DNA from: Ancylostoma caninum
Lineage: Eukaryota; Nematoda; Chromadorea; Rhabditida; Ancylostomatidae
NCBI GenBank assembly: GCA_037903475.1
Contig: JBAJFG010000074.1
Location: forward strand, 806,001-870,000
Direction: 5' to 3'
Length of the DNA: 64,000 nucleotides
In this document: positions 48,053 to 58,844 of the stretch, piece after piece
Position numbering within the stretch: the stretch's first letter is position 1
How the letters are laid out: the number at the start of each line of letters is the position of its first letter
Position numbers and translations under genes: made by a program
Notes under the pieces: generated by a model
Seen by the model: only the letters and a program-made list of their open reading frames with translations
What the model was told of the DNA's origin: nothing
The model's database searches: none

Positions 48053-48349
48053 ATAAAGGATAAAGTGGTCGGCGTTAATCAATCCCGTCACGAGGGATGC
48101 GCCACGCATTCGACTTCATCTGAGCATCGTAGAGGCGTTGAATGCGTATGTGCCCTGTACAATGACTTGCGGGGGGCACCCGATGTACCAAATCAGTGCT
48201 TCATCCTCCCAGACTCCTCTGGTACCAATTTACCGACCCCGGAGGGATGGAAGGCTTGGTTGGCCTCGGGCGGGATCGAACCATCGATCGTGTGCGTGCG
48301 CAGCGAGCCTCTTACCACTGCGCCACACGCGCCCACGTCGTGACACACA
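48053..48349 (-). mobile_element. tRNA-derived SINE with perfect target duplication
   Basis: On the - strand, box A TGGCGCAGTGG (48325-48315) and box B GGTTCGATCCC (48282-48272) sit about 33 bp apart at the head of a 297-bp element. The element ends near an A/T-rich tail (TTTATCCTTTATT). The 14-bp word AACTTCGACTGTTA flanks it on both sides (48039-48052 and 48350-48363). The tRNA-like head lacks convincing cloverleaf 3' pairing, so it is not counted as a tRNA gene. Confidence 0.85.
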
Positions 48350-48515
48350 AACTTCGACTGTTACCAGCGAAAATGCATTGCGAAAATAATCAAGCCATGC
48401 CGCTGAAAATCGAAAAATCAGAGGTTCAAAAATCCTCTGAGCTAGTACGGTTAAGAACAATAAACCGCGTGACAAAATGCGATTCGGGAACTATTTTTTG
48501 TTCCCTTGGCACCGA

Positions 48516-48522
48516 ATAAAAG
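48516..48522 (+). promoter_or_regulatory. TATA-like box before the ASP gene
   Basis: ATAAAAG lies 25-31 bases before the predicted ATG at 48547, in the short space between the SINE and the gene. If it is used, the 5' UTR is very short. Confidence 0.3.
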
Positions 48523-48546
48523 GCCCTATTGATGCAAGCAATCACA

Positions 48547-51500
48547 ATGCACCTCGATAACTTTCAACTGGTGAGTTCTTGATGAATTTTGGTGGCTGTC
48601 GCACTTCGACTTGCTCCTCAGATATTAATTTCGTTGAAACTTACAGCAAGCAATTTAGGCCATTTCCTTGATTACCGCTGCGATATGTTCGCACGTCAGG
48701 GCGACCACCGGTAAGCTTTCTCCGAAACTTTCCCCAGGAGTCACGGCTTGCAGCATATGTGCTCTTAAAAGGATCCACCTGAAACCCTAATTCTAGCGTT
48801 TGGTTGCAAAAACTCATTGATATCGGATGAATGGAGAGCTAAGGTGCTCAAATTTCACAACGACAACCGCCGAAGACTTGCTCAAGGAACGCTGGTGGAT
48901 TCAAAAAATGCAAAGATGGATGTAGCAAAAGATATGCAAGAATTGGTGAGTATCGTTCGAAAATGACAGAGTAGTGTATAGCAGCCACTCTTGAATCAAA
49001 ATTTACTATCCTTTATATTAGCATTACTTGTCCGACAGACTAGAATCCAAATGCGATTGTTGGCCTAGCTCTGAAAACGCTGCTTAGAAGGCGTAATCCC
49101 TAACCTCATCTAATCCGCTACTCGATGCAGTCGATAGGAGAGCCTCACAACTGACAACATCGGTTGGCACAGCTGCGCCGTCCGCCCACGCGCACACATT
49201 TTCTTAATGAAATGTGCATTTAAGTACTGGGACTGCAATATGGAAGATCAAGCATGGCAAAAAGTGAAGGATTGTCCCACACCGCCAACCACAGTCGGAA
49301 CATATGGAGTTTCGGAGGAAGTGTGAGTTGTTGAATATCGCTAATGGAGACGAGAGATTCGAATCACCAAGATATGTCAACCGCTAATCAACCGGCTAAC
49401 CACCCCACATAACCAGGTGCTGATCTTAAGAGTTTCGACTAAAAAGAATTGCAATGCAACTACCGTGACGGAGACCACGTTGAAAGCTTGGTGGAACGAG
49501 CTCAGGACGAAGTATGACAAGGCCACTGCGCAAATGAAATATGTGAAGGCAGAGATCCCTCATTTCGGTGTGGTATGGTCACATTACAACCGTTCGCTGT
49601 CTGAATAAAAAGAGCGTACAAAAATCGCACCGATTTCCAGATGGCTTATTCAAAATCCAAAGCTTTTGGATGCACTTATCAGCCTTGTAAGGGGAGTCTA
49701 CATCTAATCTGCGTCTACAACGAAAAGTATGTGCCGTTTTTAAAAGTCTTGTTCTTGCCGATTGTATGAGATCACTCAGTGGGGCTGATCCGAACGAGGT
49801 CATTTACGATGCTGGTGCTCCCATGTGCAATTCCTGTGCAAACACATGCGCAGACGCTCTTTGTCCTGATAAACTGGAGCCAGGTAACGTTGCTATTTTT
49901 CGTGGCAATTAATGTGCCATAAATATCAATTCATAAATATTTAATAGCAGTGGTGGCTTGGAATTCAAAAGACCGCAGAAACGAGGGAAGGAGTATTAGA
50001 ATTACAGGCAAAACACCATAGATGAGAATTAGCGATGTTCGGCGCAAGTGAATGTGCGAAATTTGAAGCTAAGGAGAAATATCTAGGAATAGGCTTTTTT
50101 TTCAGCAAAAGATCTGGATCCTATTTGCGGTCAAGCAAACGTTGACAAAATGTCAGATGATTTAAGAAATACCGCGTTGTTTATGCACAATTACTACAGG
50201 TAATGGTATTTTCTCTTCCCTTAATGATTGACGAGCTTTCATCGAGATTAAGCTGACGTTTGTGTTACAGAAGATTGCTAGCGACAGGTTGGGCCAAGGA
50301 TAAGCAAATTGGTTACGCAAAAACAGCAGCTAAAATGCCAGTCTTGGTCAGAAATTTGTGCGCTTTGCCCTATGTTATGACCTTTTAGAGTTCGAGAATG
50401 TATCGTTCCGTGTGGACTTGAACAAGCCACTTCAAAAAATGTTATTTAGAAATATAGCTGCCAACTTGAAAATGCTGCGACGACTTACACTGCGACTTGT
50501 CCTACTGCTACTGAAAATGCTAACGGTGCAGAGAATTTCTGGGACGGCAGCTATCTGCTTTCCAAGGAGGATGCTGTCAAGGAGGTATGCTCAGATACTC
50601 TAAAAACTCTCCATGGTCGTCACTGAAGCTTTGGGTTTAACCAGGAGATCCTAATCATGACAATACCATAATAATGTAGAATGGATGGGAATAAATATGG
50701 GAAACAAGTATCAGCATTGAGGCGGTAACAAAACCGCAGATCCGCTTTCTGCGAAGCTGTATAACTTCTACCTACTCAAGAGAACAGCTATTTTCTTTGA
50801 AACGAAAACGGTATCCACATAAGAACGACCTAGATCTTTACGTGGTCAAGTCATTAGTCCGAACGTTCTGCTTAGCTGACTTCTGAATTTCCGTTCTTCT
50901 GTTCCTCTTGGGTGATCCACTGATTTTCTTACAAAATCGTACGTGCGTCATCAATCATTTCTATTCCCACGATCAGCTTTCGGGAACCCAGATTATTCCG
51001 TTTTATATGAAAATTACACGTCGTAATGGAAGAAATGTACAGTAGCGGTGCTCTCAAAAAGATATAATCAGCTCATTTTGACAAGAGGATTTTCCGCTAT
51101 ACCTCGCCTCTGGATTGAGCTATCCGAAGGGAATTTGGAGTGTTTTTCAAGCTGTATGGGTGCCTCCTAGCAGTAGCGTAGCGTGCACAGAGGCCCATAT
51201 CTAGTGGCATCATTGAGCCTAAACTTCAATTTCCCGGCTTCCATAGATTTTTCGTAAGATCTTCAGTACCACTTTCTGAGATAAAGAGTCGTTACGGGCT
51301 AAAGACATATTTGCTCAATTTTTTCCACCAGATGCTGTGGTTGCACTTTCCTTCCTGCTCAAGTGCAAGCACCAAACTAAATGAACGAATTTACCAAGAA
51401 AAAACTGTTTTATTGTATCTCACTAATAATAACAGCGTTACAGTTCTTATTTGAACATCAGAATAATTTCTAAAAGCTGACGTCGCAGGAATATCCTCCT

Positions 51501-54500
51501 CGGAATTATTGCTTTTTCTTCCAAATTTTTGAATTATTTTTTACATTTTTATTGGGTTTTTCCCAAACCCACTTTCTCACCTGATGAGGCGAACTACAGA
51601 ACACGAATTCTTCAGCAATTACTCACTTAAGGTAAGATTCAGAATAATTGCTCTCCCAATCGAAATTAGACGATGCAAACAGACGAGGGACCATCATGTT
51701 GTGAAAGCGGTGAATTTGGACTTGGAACGTGATGGCTCTTTTGCGTCAATGTTGTGCAGCGCAAAGAGAGAGAGTACTTCAACCTTCATCACATCTTATA
51801 TTTTGGCCAAACAGTTCACTCTCAGGTTGAGTTATAATGAAACGGTCAGTCTTTAATATGCCACTGATCTTATCCTACTTACCGCTACTGTTTGTTGTGC
51901 GCGTTTACACACCAGGAATGAGCGGATTATCCGTATCCAGTTATCCGTTTTACCGTTATCCGTAGGTTTTGGCCTATCCGTTATCCCCACCGTTATCCGG
52001 GCTTCTGGCGCCGGATAACGGTGCAGACAAGGCCGAAATTAGTGGATTTATTTTGTGTCCTAACTTCATATCATTGACCTTCATTGCGAAATAAATGCGG
52101 ATTCCAAGGTTTGCTGAAGTTTCTAACATTCATTATGCCTGTACCTACTGAATCGCTTCCCAGGCGATAAAGGAATGGTGGAGCCCACTGGAAAAAACTG
52201 GCGTTGGCGAGCAGAATGTGTACGAAGCAGGGAAAGGAATCGATAGCTATGCTAAAGTAGGATTTTCACAACATCGAAAGAGATATATCGCATGAGTTAC
52301 GTACTATATTAGTTTAGATGGCGTACGAAGGAGTAACGGAAATTGGTTGCGGAGTGACCACATGCACGGCTAAAGGCAAAGTGGTGGTCGACTGCCGATA
52401 CAACACGTACGTTTTTGGGCCATTTAAAGGGGTTATATAAAGTCGCGTCTCCTCAATGAGTTGAGAGTCAACGTTGCTTTACACATACAGGAAACTCCAA
52501 ACGTATGCAGACAAGGGTCGGGACCGCGGCGCGGCCCTCTTGGGCAGTGACGCAGGCGATGAGCATGCAGACCGCCCGTGTCTCTGCCCCAGAGAGCCGC
52601 GCCGCGGTCCCGACCCTTGTCTGCGTACATTTGAAGTTCCCTGCACGTTCCCTGTACGGAACACGAATCTCAAGTTTGAGACCTCGATATCAGCTCTATT
52701 GCTAGATATGGGGTAAAACATCCGGGGATCACGGTAGCCATTGGAAAACATGCTCCAACCGACAAAAGCTGCGCGCGTGCATGCAACAATGGAGGCTCGG
52801 ATAAAGTCCGAGACAAGAGGTGCGCTCCCTCGTTAGCTGGGTCATGTCGCACATCGACCGCATTTCCACACAGGCAGAGGCAGCCATGTCTACAGTATCC
52901 GTCTGCCTCTGAACCCTTCATAGCTAGAGAAGACAGCTACTTAGACGTGCAAATCGTTTTTTTTTTCAATATCTCAACGCAAGTGAATGAGTATGATATT
53001 CTAGATTAAGCTCTCAACCCTGACTTGATCTTCTGAGTCACAAGGGTATCCATAAGATTCTGGCCTAGACCACTTACTACAGATTAGCCATTGCAGTGAA
53101 ACTTTAATTCAAGCAAACATAGATCGTTGTTACAGTGGAGAAGAACCGCTAGAGGATGTCTCTTTCGCTTGAGAAAAGTCTTCAAGACTTTTCGTCTGTT
53201 CAACTGGATGACTGTTTAATTGGAGTTTTCCTATCGAGCAACGGGAAGCTTATCTCTGATAACTGTGCAGGACGAACGCAGACCAAACGGCTTAATGGTT
53301 TGGGTAGAAACCTTAGCAGCAACGGTTGCCAGTTGCTGCCATCCTCCCCTCGATTGCTGCTCAATCTGTCGGCTCTTTAGCAGCACTTGCTGAGGGACGG
53401 CAGCAATCAAGGGGAGGATGGCAGCAACTGGCAACCGATGCTTTTCTACCTGAACCATAACGCCGTTCGGGCTGCGTTCGTGCTGCACAGACAAGACTGA
53501 AGAATCCGCTCAGACCGTCGCTCTGTCGACAGTAGTAGTCCGTATACACTGTCAACAGTGGATTTTGTGGTTGTGGTTGCATAGGTGAATAGGCTATTGG
53601 CATCCCAGCATCAAAAGTTCCCAACAGCTTTGAATAACCTCGTCTTTCCCGGTCCACATTGCGGTGTCCGCATATTCTGAACACTTTCAACGCTCTTCTG
53701 CCGCGCGCGACGTTTCTGGCTGCAAGGCTCGGTTCGGGAGACCGCCTACATTAGGTGGTAACAGCTGAGGCCGATATGGACAGCTCTTTCACGACACCCG
53801 TAGTCGTAGGTGCGAGCGACGTGCGAGAGAGGTGCGAGGAAATCTCTTGACGATGCGCACCTCTTGACGATGGGCACAGACTCACTGGGAACTTGATTAA
53901 AAAATAAGAGGCGAAGTGGTGATTAAAACTGAGCACTTTTCTCCTTAACATTCCACTATAGACAGAAAAAAACCGTCAAATTTGGCGAAAATTTCATTTT
54001 ATTGAATCTCGAGAATAATGCAAGCGGCGAAAATTTCCTGTGATCACCTGAATGCCTGTTAGTAGCACAAATTGGAGAAAAATCCACTTCCATTGTGCAT
54101 GCTTTCTGCTTGTAATCACTATGGATCCTTTTCCTCCAATTCTTAAGCCATGTTGACGACCCTTTTTGTCCCCTGAGGTGAAACACTGCGCATCAAAACT
54201 GCTATAGCAAAGACCTGCTATCGCGCACCAATATCTCGAATAAAATCACATTTTACCTCGATTTACTAAAATGATGTAAAAGCGCGACGAAAATATTTCC
54301 AAAAATATTGCATTTTGAGCTCTAAACACGGAGAATGAGCGCAGTTCTATTGAGAAACATTCCATGAGGAGTAGAGTAGAAATAGGAAAGAGAATACTTC
54401 GTCCCCTTACGTTCCCGAGTATTGCCCTGATAGCTCATTCCGACCTTGAAATACGAATTTTATATTTTCATCAGTTAATCGCCCGAAATTGACAGCGTGC

Positions 54501-55422
54501 TGAATATGTGGCCGCCACTATATATACAGCCTAACGAACACTCCGTGAAACCTTCCCCACCCTATCAAAAGGACCACCGGCCCTTTGAATATGAATTTTT
54601 TCTACGACACCACAATAGACAGCATATAAGGCGCGCGGTATGACGTCATTCGAGAGCATAGACACCGCAAATCCGCAAACGCCGCGTCGAAATTGGTCGA
54701 ATGAAAGCGTTCGTTGTGGGATCTTTGTTCTTCAGATTTTTCTATAGTTTTTTTTAAAGCGTCGCCATGGGCTACGAATCCAATACAATCTCGAGAAATG
54801 GAATTTTGCCCGAACCTTGCCTTTAAAAGTTACGCAGACAAATCTGCCCATCGCAAATCGTAGTAAGACAGAAAAGGACCTTAAGGTCATACATATTCTT
54901 ATATTTCAATAATATGAGTATTGTGCTTTTTCATTGAAAATGTGCTTTGTAACTTCCTTGTTAATTTTCCATAGGGATATGCTTTCGTTTGAAAGAAATT
55001 ACTTCAGTAGCTTCAGTCTTTTATAGGTATGGTCTATTAGCTCACAGAAGGCGCCTGATCTGACTTTGTTTGCAATTACGACTTTGCCTGCAGAATGCGT
55101 CTGAAAGGGTATTTTAGCGGATGGCAAGGGGAAACATAAGAATGGAAGGAACCACACCATATGGATATCAAAAAAGTGCAAAAAATAGATCAGTTAGCCG
55201 AAAAATGATGAAGTCGTAGTTGCGGACAAAGTCGAATCGGGCGCCCTCTGTGAGCTAATAGACTGTACGTAGCTAATGGATCTCATAGTGGTTCACACAT
55301 TTTATGCGGCTCTTTTCAGCTTTGTTCCTGATGGTGACCAGATCTACACAACTGGTGTCCCATGCAAGGGAGGATGTAATGGAAAAGGCTGTTCACCTCT
55401 TGGAGGATTGTGTCAACAGTAA
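48547..55422 (+). CDS. Two-domain activation-associated secreted protein (SCP/TAPS, CAP superfamily)
   Basis: Exons: 48547-48570, 48659-48710, 48797-48945, 49225-49322, 49431-49572, 49641-49726, 49780-49883, 50106-50199, 50271-50346, 50450-50584, 52164-52256, 52318-52406 and 55320-55422 (stop TAA 55420-55422). All phases agree; 414 aa, close to hookworm ASP-1-type proteins. Residues 1-24 form a signal peptide (MHLDNFQLAISLITAAICSH). Domain 1 shows LKFHNDNRRRLAQG, WDCNMEDQAW, AFGCTYQPCKG, LICVYNE and ADPNEVIYDAGAPMC. Domain 2 shows MSDDLRNTALFMHNYYR, YSCQLENAA, AENFWDG, EIGCGVTTC and DQIYTTGVPC. CAP proteins of this type are secreted by infective larvae and adults and implicated in host interaction. 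Two acceptors are TTAAG rather than TTTCAG. The tiny first exon and the 2.9-kb last intron are the least certain points. AATAAA at 55523-55528. Confidence 0.88.
51920..52020. repeat. TTATCCG-rich simple repeat in ASP intron
   Basis: About eight imperfect TTATCCG words between ATGAGCGGATTATCCG and GCCGGATAACGG, with weak inverted symmetry. It lies in the 1.58-kb intron 50585-52163. Confidence 0.6.
52492..52639. mobile_element. MITE with ACTCCAAACG ends, un-nested copy, in ASP intron
   Basis: AAACTCCAAACGTATGCAGA at the left, TGCGTACATTTGAAGTT at the right, and the inner GGGACCGCGGCGCGG pair. It has no nested element. Confidence 0.75.
53256..53490. mobile_element. Palindromic MITE, same family as 15355, in ASP intron
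   Basis: Starts CTGATAACTGTGCAGGACGA and ends in the inverse (GCTGCGTTCGTGCTGCACAG). The arms are more diverged than in the 15.4-kb copy. Confidence 0.8.
55025..55275. mobile_element. Inverted-repeat element in last ASP intron
   Basis: TCTATTAGCTCACAGAAGGC (about 55036) pairs with GCCCTCTGTGAGCTAATAGA (55243-55262), and ACTTTGTTTGCAATTACGAC pairs with GTCGTAGTTGCGGACAAAGT. Arms are about 60 bp. Confidence 0.65.
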
Positions 55423-57214
55423 CCATGAAACTCCTTATTCACAAATCGTTCCCTCTATTAGATAATTTCGAGTGGTGATGTTTTATATCTTCCCTACTAT
55501 TGCATACTTTGGGTTCAGATGGGAATAAAGATAGCACCTCTGTTTTGTAGAATATTGCTTTTAAAAATGACAGGCGTAGAAAATGGTCACAGCTGTTTTA
55601 CATCAGCTATAGCAGTACATAGTTCTAGGAATTCAGACCTGGCTCGGTAACGACGGCTCAAATGTAGTGAAAAAATAGATAAATGGTCGAAAAAGCTGGT
55701 TTCCGTCACCACATGCATAACTCTCGTAACTTAACAATATGCTGCCACTTATTATGTCCCTCATATGCTATAGTTGTCTTGCGTTAATTGAGAAGTTAAA
55801 TGAATTGGAATGCTAACAAACGATTTCCTTTTTCCAATCTGAAAATTTGCCGACAAATATGGTGAGATCCTACATTTGCACCCAGTAATTTATTCTGGAT
55901 GGAACACCTTCCAGTGATGATGTGAATGTATTAAATTACTCCAAACCTCGAGGAAGGTGATGACGTAAAACATCTTCAGAGTGGCGACTGGACTACCGGA
56001 ACTCCTCACACTATTCGAAGGCTCTAATTGCTTTTTACGAAAAAGTTGCCGCCATTTTGCATCGCAATTTCTTTGAGTTTTGTACCTAGGGAGTATGGCT
56101 TCTTGCAATTTGTCGAAGTTCAAGAGGCAGCCAAAGCTGACCGTGATTCCTGAGAAGAATAAAACGCTGAGCACGAGGGAGCTTTCAACATTGACTCTTC
56201 AACTGCAGACAACATGGTTTAGGATCTCGGCAAACCTTCTGCAAAGCCACCTGACTTTGGTACTGGATTTGGATAGGAACAGTCTAACCGTCAACAAAAG
56301 CACTACACACATTCATATCTCGTATAAGCAAGACGCTCAGCAAGAGAATTGAACCCTAAGGCGTCCTACCTTGTGACCCCACTGTAACGACACTGTTGAA
56401 GTGGTCTACTAGCAGCTCAAATGCCTATTTATATTTCGGCTATCTTGCGCTTCTTGAAAACGCCTGGATGCCTTTGGACCGGTCTTGAACGCAAAAATAT
56501 TCTTTTCAATCTCAACCTGACGATTCAATTGGTAAGCCGAAGGCTGGAGGGAGGGCGAGGGAAGGACTATATGAAGTATTATAAAGGGATTACAACGTAG
56601 GAGTGGGCTACTAAAAAGCAACGAATGGAACCGATGCTGGAAGGAGCTTATGGATTGATGTCTGTGGATTTGTTCCCTGTGAGTAAGCTTCTTGCTACAA
56701 TATATGGAGAAGGCAAGTTATGTACGTATTTGAATTCCAATGGCATACAACCTTATCTATTTATGAAGCGCTCCAGGGTGGAATTTGAGCTTTCTGCTCA
56801 TCCAAAGTGGGCAAGTTTAATGCGCTCGATTTGGTGAATTAAAAATCAATATCACTACTGGTCATCACAAAACAACATTAATTGATGGCATAAATCTGCC
56901 TGTTTTTTTTTCTTAATCGAAGAATTCTTCCATTGTAGGAAGACCTGCAAACGTCGATTTCCCTGAAGATGTTCATGAATCTCGGCCCTCTCAAATGGGA
57001 ATGGGAGAGGAAGGAAAGCGTTGAGATTCACCAAAAAATAAATATGAAGCTGCAGATCCTAATTGTTGAGAAAAACACTGGGTGACTTAGACCTAAGTGT
57101 TGTCGGTTCCGCAACTGGGTAAACTGTTATGCTGCTTTGTTAGGCTGCCGATGTGTTGATACCGTTGCCGTGTGACAATGAGACGACGTCATGTTTTCGC
57201 ACCTGCTCATCACC
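55423..57214. other. Intergenic between ASP and ShKT genes
   Basis: The poly(A) signal of the ASP gene is at 55523. Open frames at 56080-56352 and 56625-56837 have no recognisable domain. Nothing else seen. Confidence 0.4.
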
Positions 57215-57221
57215 TATATAT
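57215..57221 (+). promoter_or_regulatory. TATA-like box before the ShKT gene
   Basis: TATATAT lies 40 bases before the ATG at 57261. No other promoter element recognised. Confidence 0.3.
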
Positions 57222-57260
57222 GGTATCGAGGTTGGAACTCCTGCCATACGAAATCCTATA

Positions 57261-58844
57261 ATGTTGTTTCTCTGCTTTTTCTTGGCTACTTTTTCCTGTT
57301 TGGTTCTGGCTAAAGAGGATTGCGAAAAATCGACGAGAGAAGACCGATGTAATGAGATCTTCAACAACATTGAGTACTGCAATCAGGAGACCTATCGACC
57401 GCAGCTGATGGTGCGTATTTTTTAGAATTATTTGAGCCATCTTTGGAGTTCTGTGACTTGCAAGACATGTTTTCAGGACTGCTTAGTAACCTGTGGAAAA
57501 TGTGGTGCGTTCTCATGTAACAATCCTCTACCAGAAACATCATTGAATTGCACAGCGCTGGCTTCTCAGTGTAATTCCACTGTTTGGGAGCGATTTATGA
57601 AGGTGTTGTCCCACTATTCTTTAGAGTCACCATGATTTTATCCATGAAGTACTTTTCCAGGAAAAATGCCCAGCTACGTGCGGAAAGTGTGACGTGAAAA
57701 ATGCTAACTTATGCAAAGATGCTAGTGATAGTATCGTATGCTCAACTATGGTGGTAAGTAGGTGCTACTGAGCTCCTATACGTATATAACTTGCAAGATT
57801 CAGGATTTTCTGGTTGAAGAGACCTTAGAGAGATGTCTCCTCCCGTTGTACTAGCCGAGCGTTAGTCGGTTGTGATCGTGGGGTAGCTATTCACAAACAT
57901 AATTAAATACACTGATACAAAAACCTCATTTATTATAGAACTTTGGCAAAGGATATGTAAATCCTGGGTAGCAGATTCAGATTTTTACCCTATCGAAAAA
58001 CATGAAAATAGTGTGTCCTGAGTGGCAAGCGTCATGAAATTCTAGGAATGAGAGGTGATCTAGTCGGAGAAGGGGAGGGGGAGGGGGAGGGGGTTCGTGA
58101 TGTTAAAACTTCCTGGAGCTGCTTCCTGATAAATGACATTTTTCAGCAGTTTTGCAATTCACTCGACTACTACGATCAAATGACCGAACAATGCGCTTCA
58201 ACCTGCAATCGCTGTCCCGGCAGCGGGCACAATGGTGAGGGCCTTGACTCCAGAGATGGAGGTACTACCTATAGTACCACATAGGTGGAAGCGATGAGCA
58301 CTGTCCAGGTGGCCCTTTAGAGTTTAGAGCACTGTCTCACCTCAGAAGTCGTTCTGGAGATTCGAACATTGACAGAACTTAATGAGCTGCCAGATAGAAC
58401 AAGGCGCTTCCATCAACCTAATACATGACAGATAATCTGTGCCATTCTTCGCTAAGGAACTAAGCCAGAATCTACCATGAGGTACCGATGTTGAACTCCG
58501 CATTCTCAGGTACCTGCACGGACTTCGCGCACGACTGCACGGCACGAATCGCATTGTGCAACAATCCTAATTATGATGGGCTAATGCATAGAGCTTGTGC
58601 TAGGACCTGCAACAAATGTGGAGGATGCTATGATGCAAGCACCAAGTGGGTTCTATATCAATAATTCACTACATAGTGGTTTAGCTTATATCTGACAGCG
58701 TGTATACTGTCTATGCCTATAAACTCGGCATAATCAATGACATTTAGATGCAAGTCATGGGCAGCTCACGGTTTCTGCACAAGTCCTGAGTACGATCGTA
58801 GCATAAGGATGAGGCACTGTGCGAAAACATGTAGATTATGCTAA
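57261..58844 (+). CDS. Secreted protein with five ShKT domains
   Basis: Exons: 57261-57410, 57477-57602, 57661-57753, 58147-58234, 58510-58645 and 58748-58844 (stop TAA 58842-58844). All phases agree; 229 aa. Residues 1-17 are a signal peptide (MLFLCFFLATFSCLVLA). Five six-Cys ShKT-type modules follow, recognised by their C-terminal words: DCLVTCGKC, KCPATCGKC, QCASTCNRC, ACARTCNKC and HCAKTCRLC. The protein is almost nothing but these modules. Introns fall inside or between modules, mostly in phase 0. ShKT domains are abundant in nematode secreted proteins, either alone or attached to enzymes; stand-alone arrays are thought to act on channels or immune targets, but function here is unknown. 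It lies 1.8 kb downstream of the ASP gene in the same direction, which places two candidate secreted effectors side by side. Confidence 0.87.

Noticed and set aside
48272..48334. tRNA gene on the - strand
   Set aside because: Boxes A and B are present but acceptor-stem pairing is not, and the 14-bp target duplication 300 bp apart shows that it is the head of a SINE.
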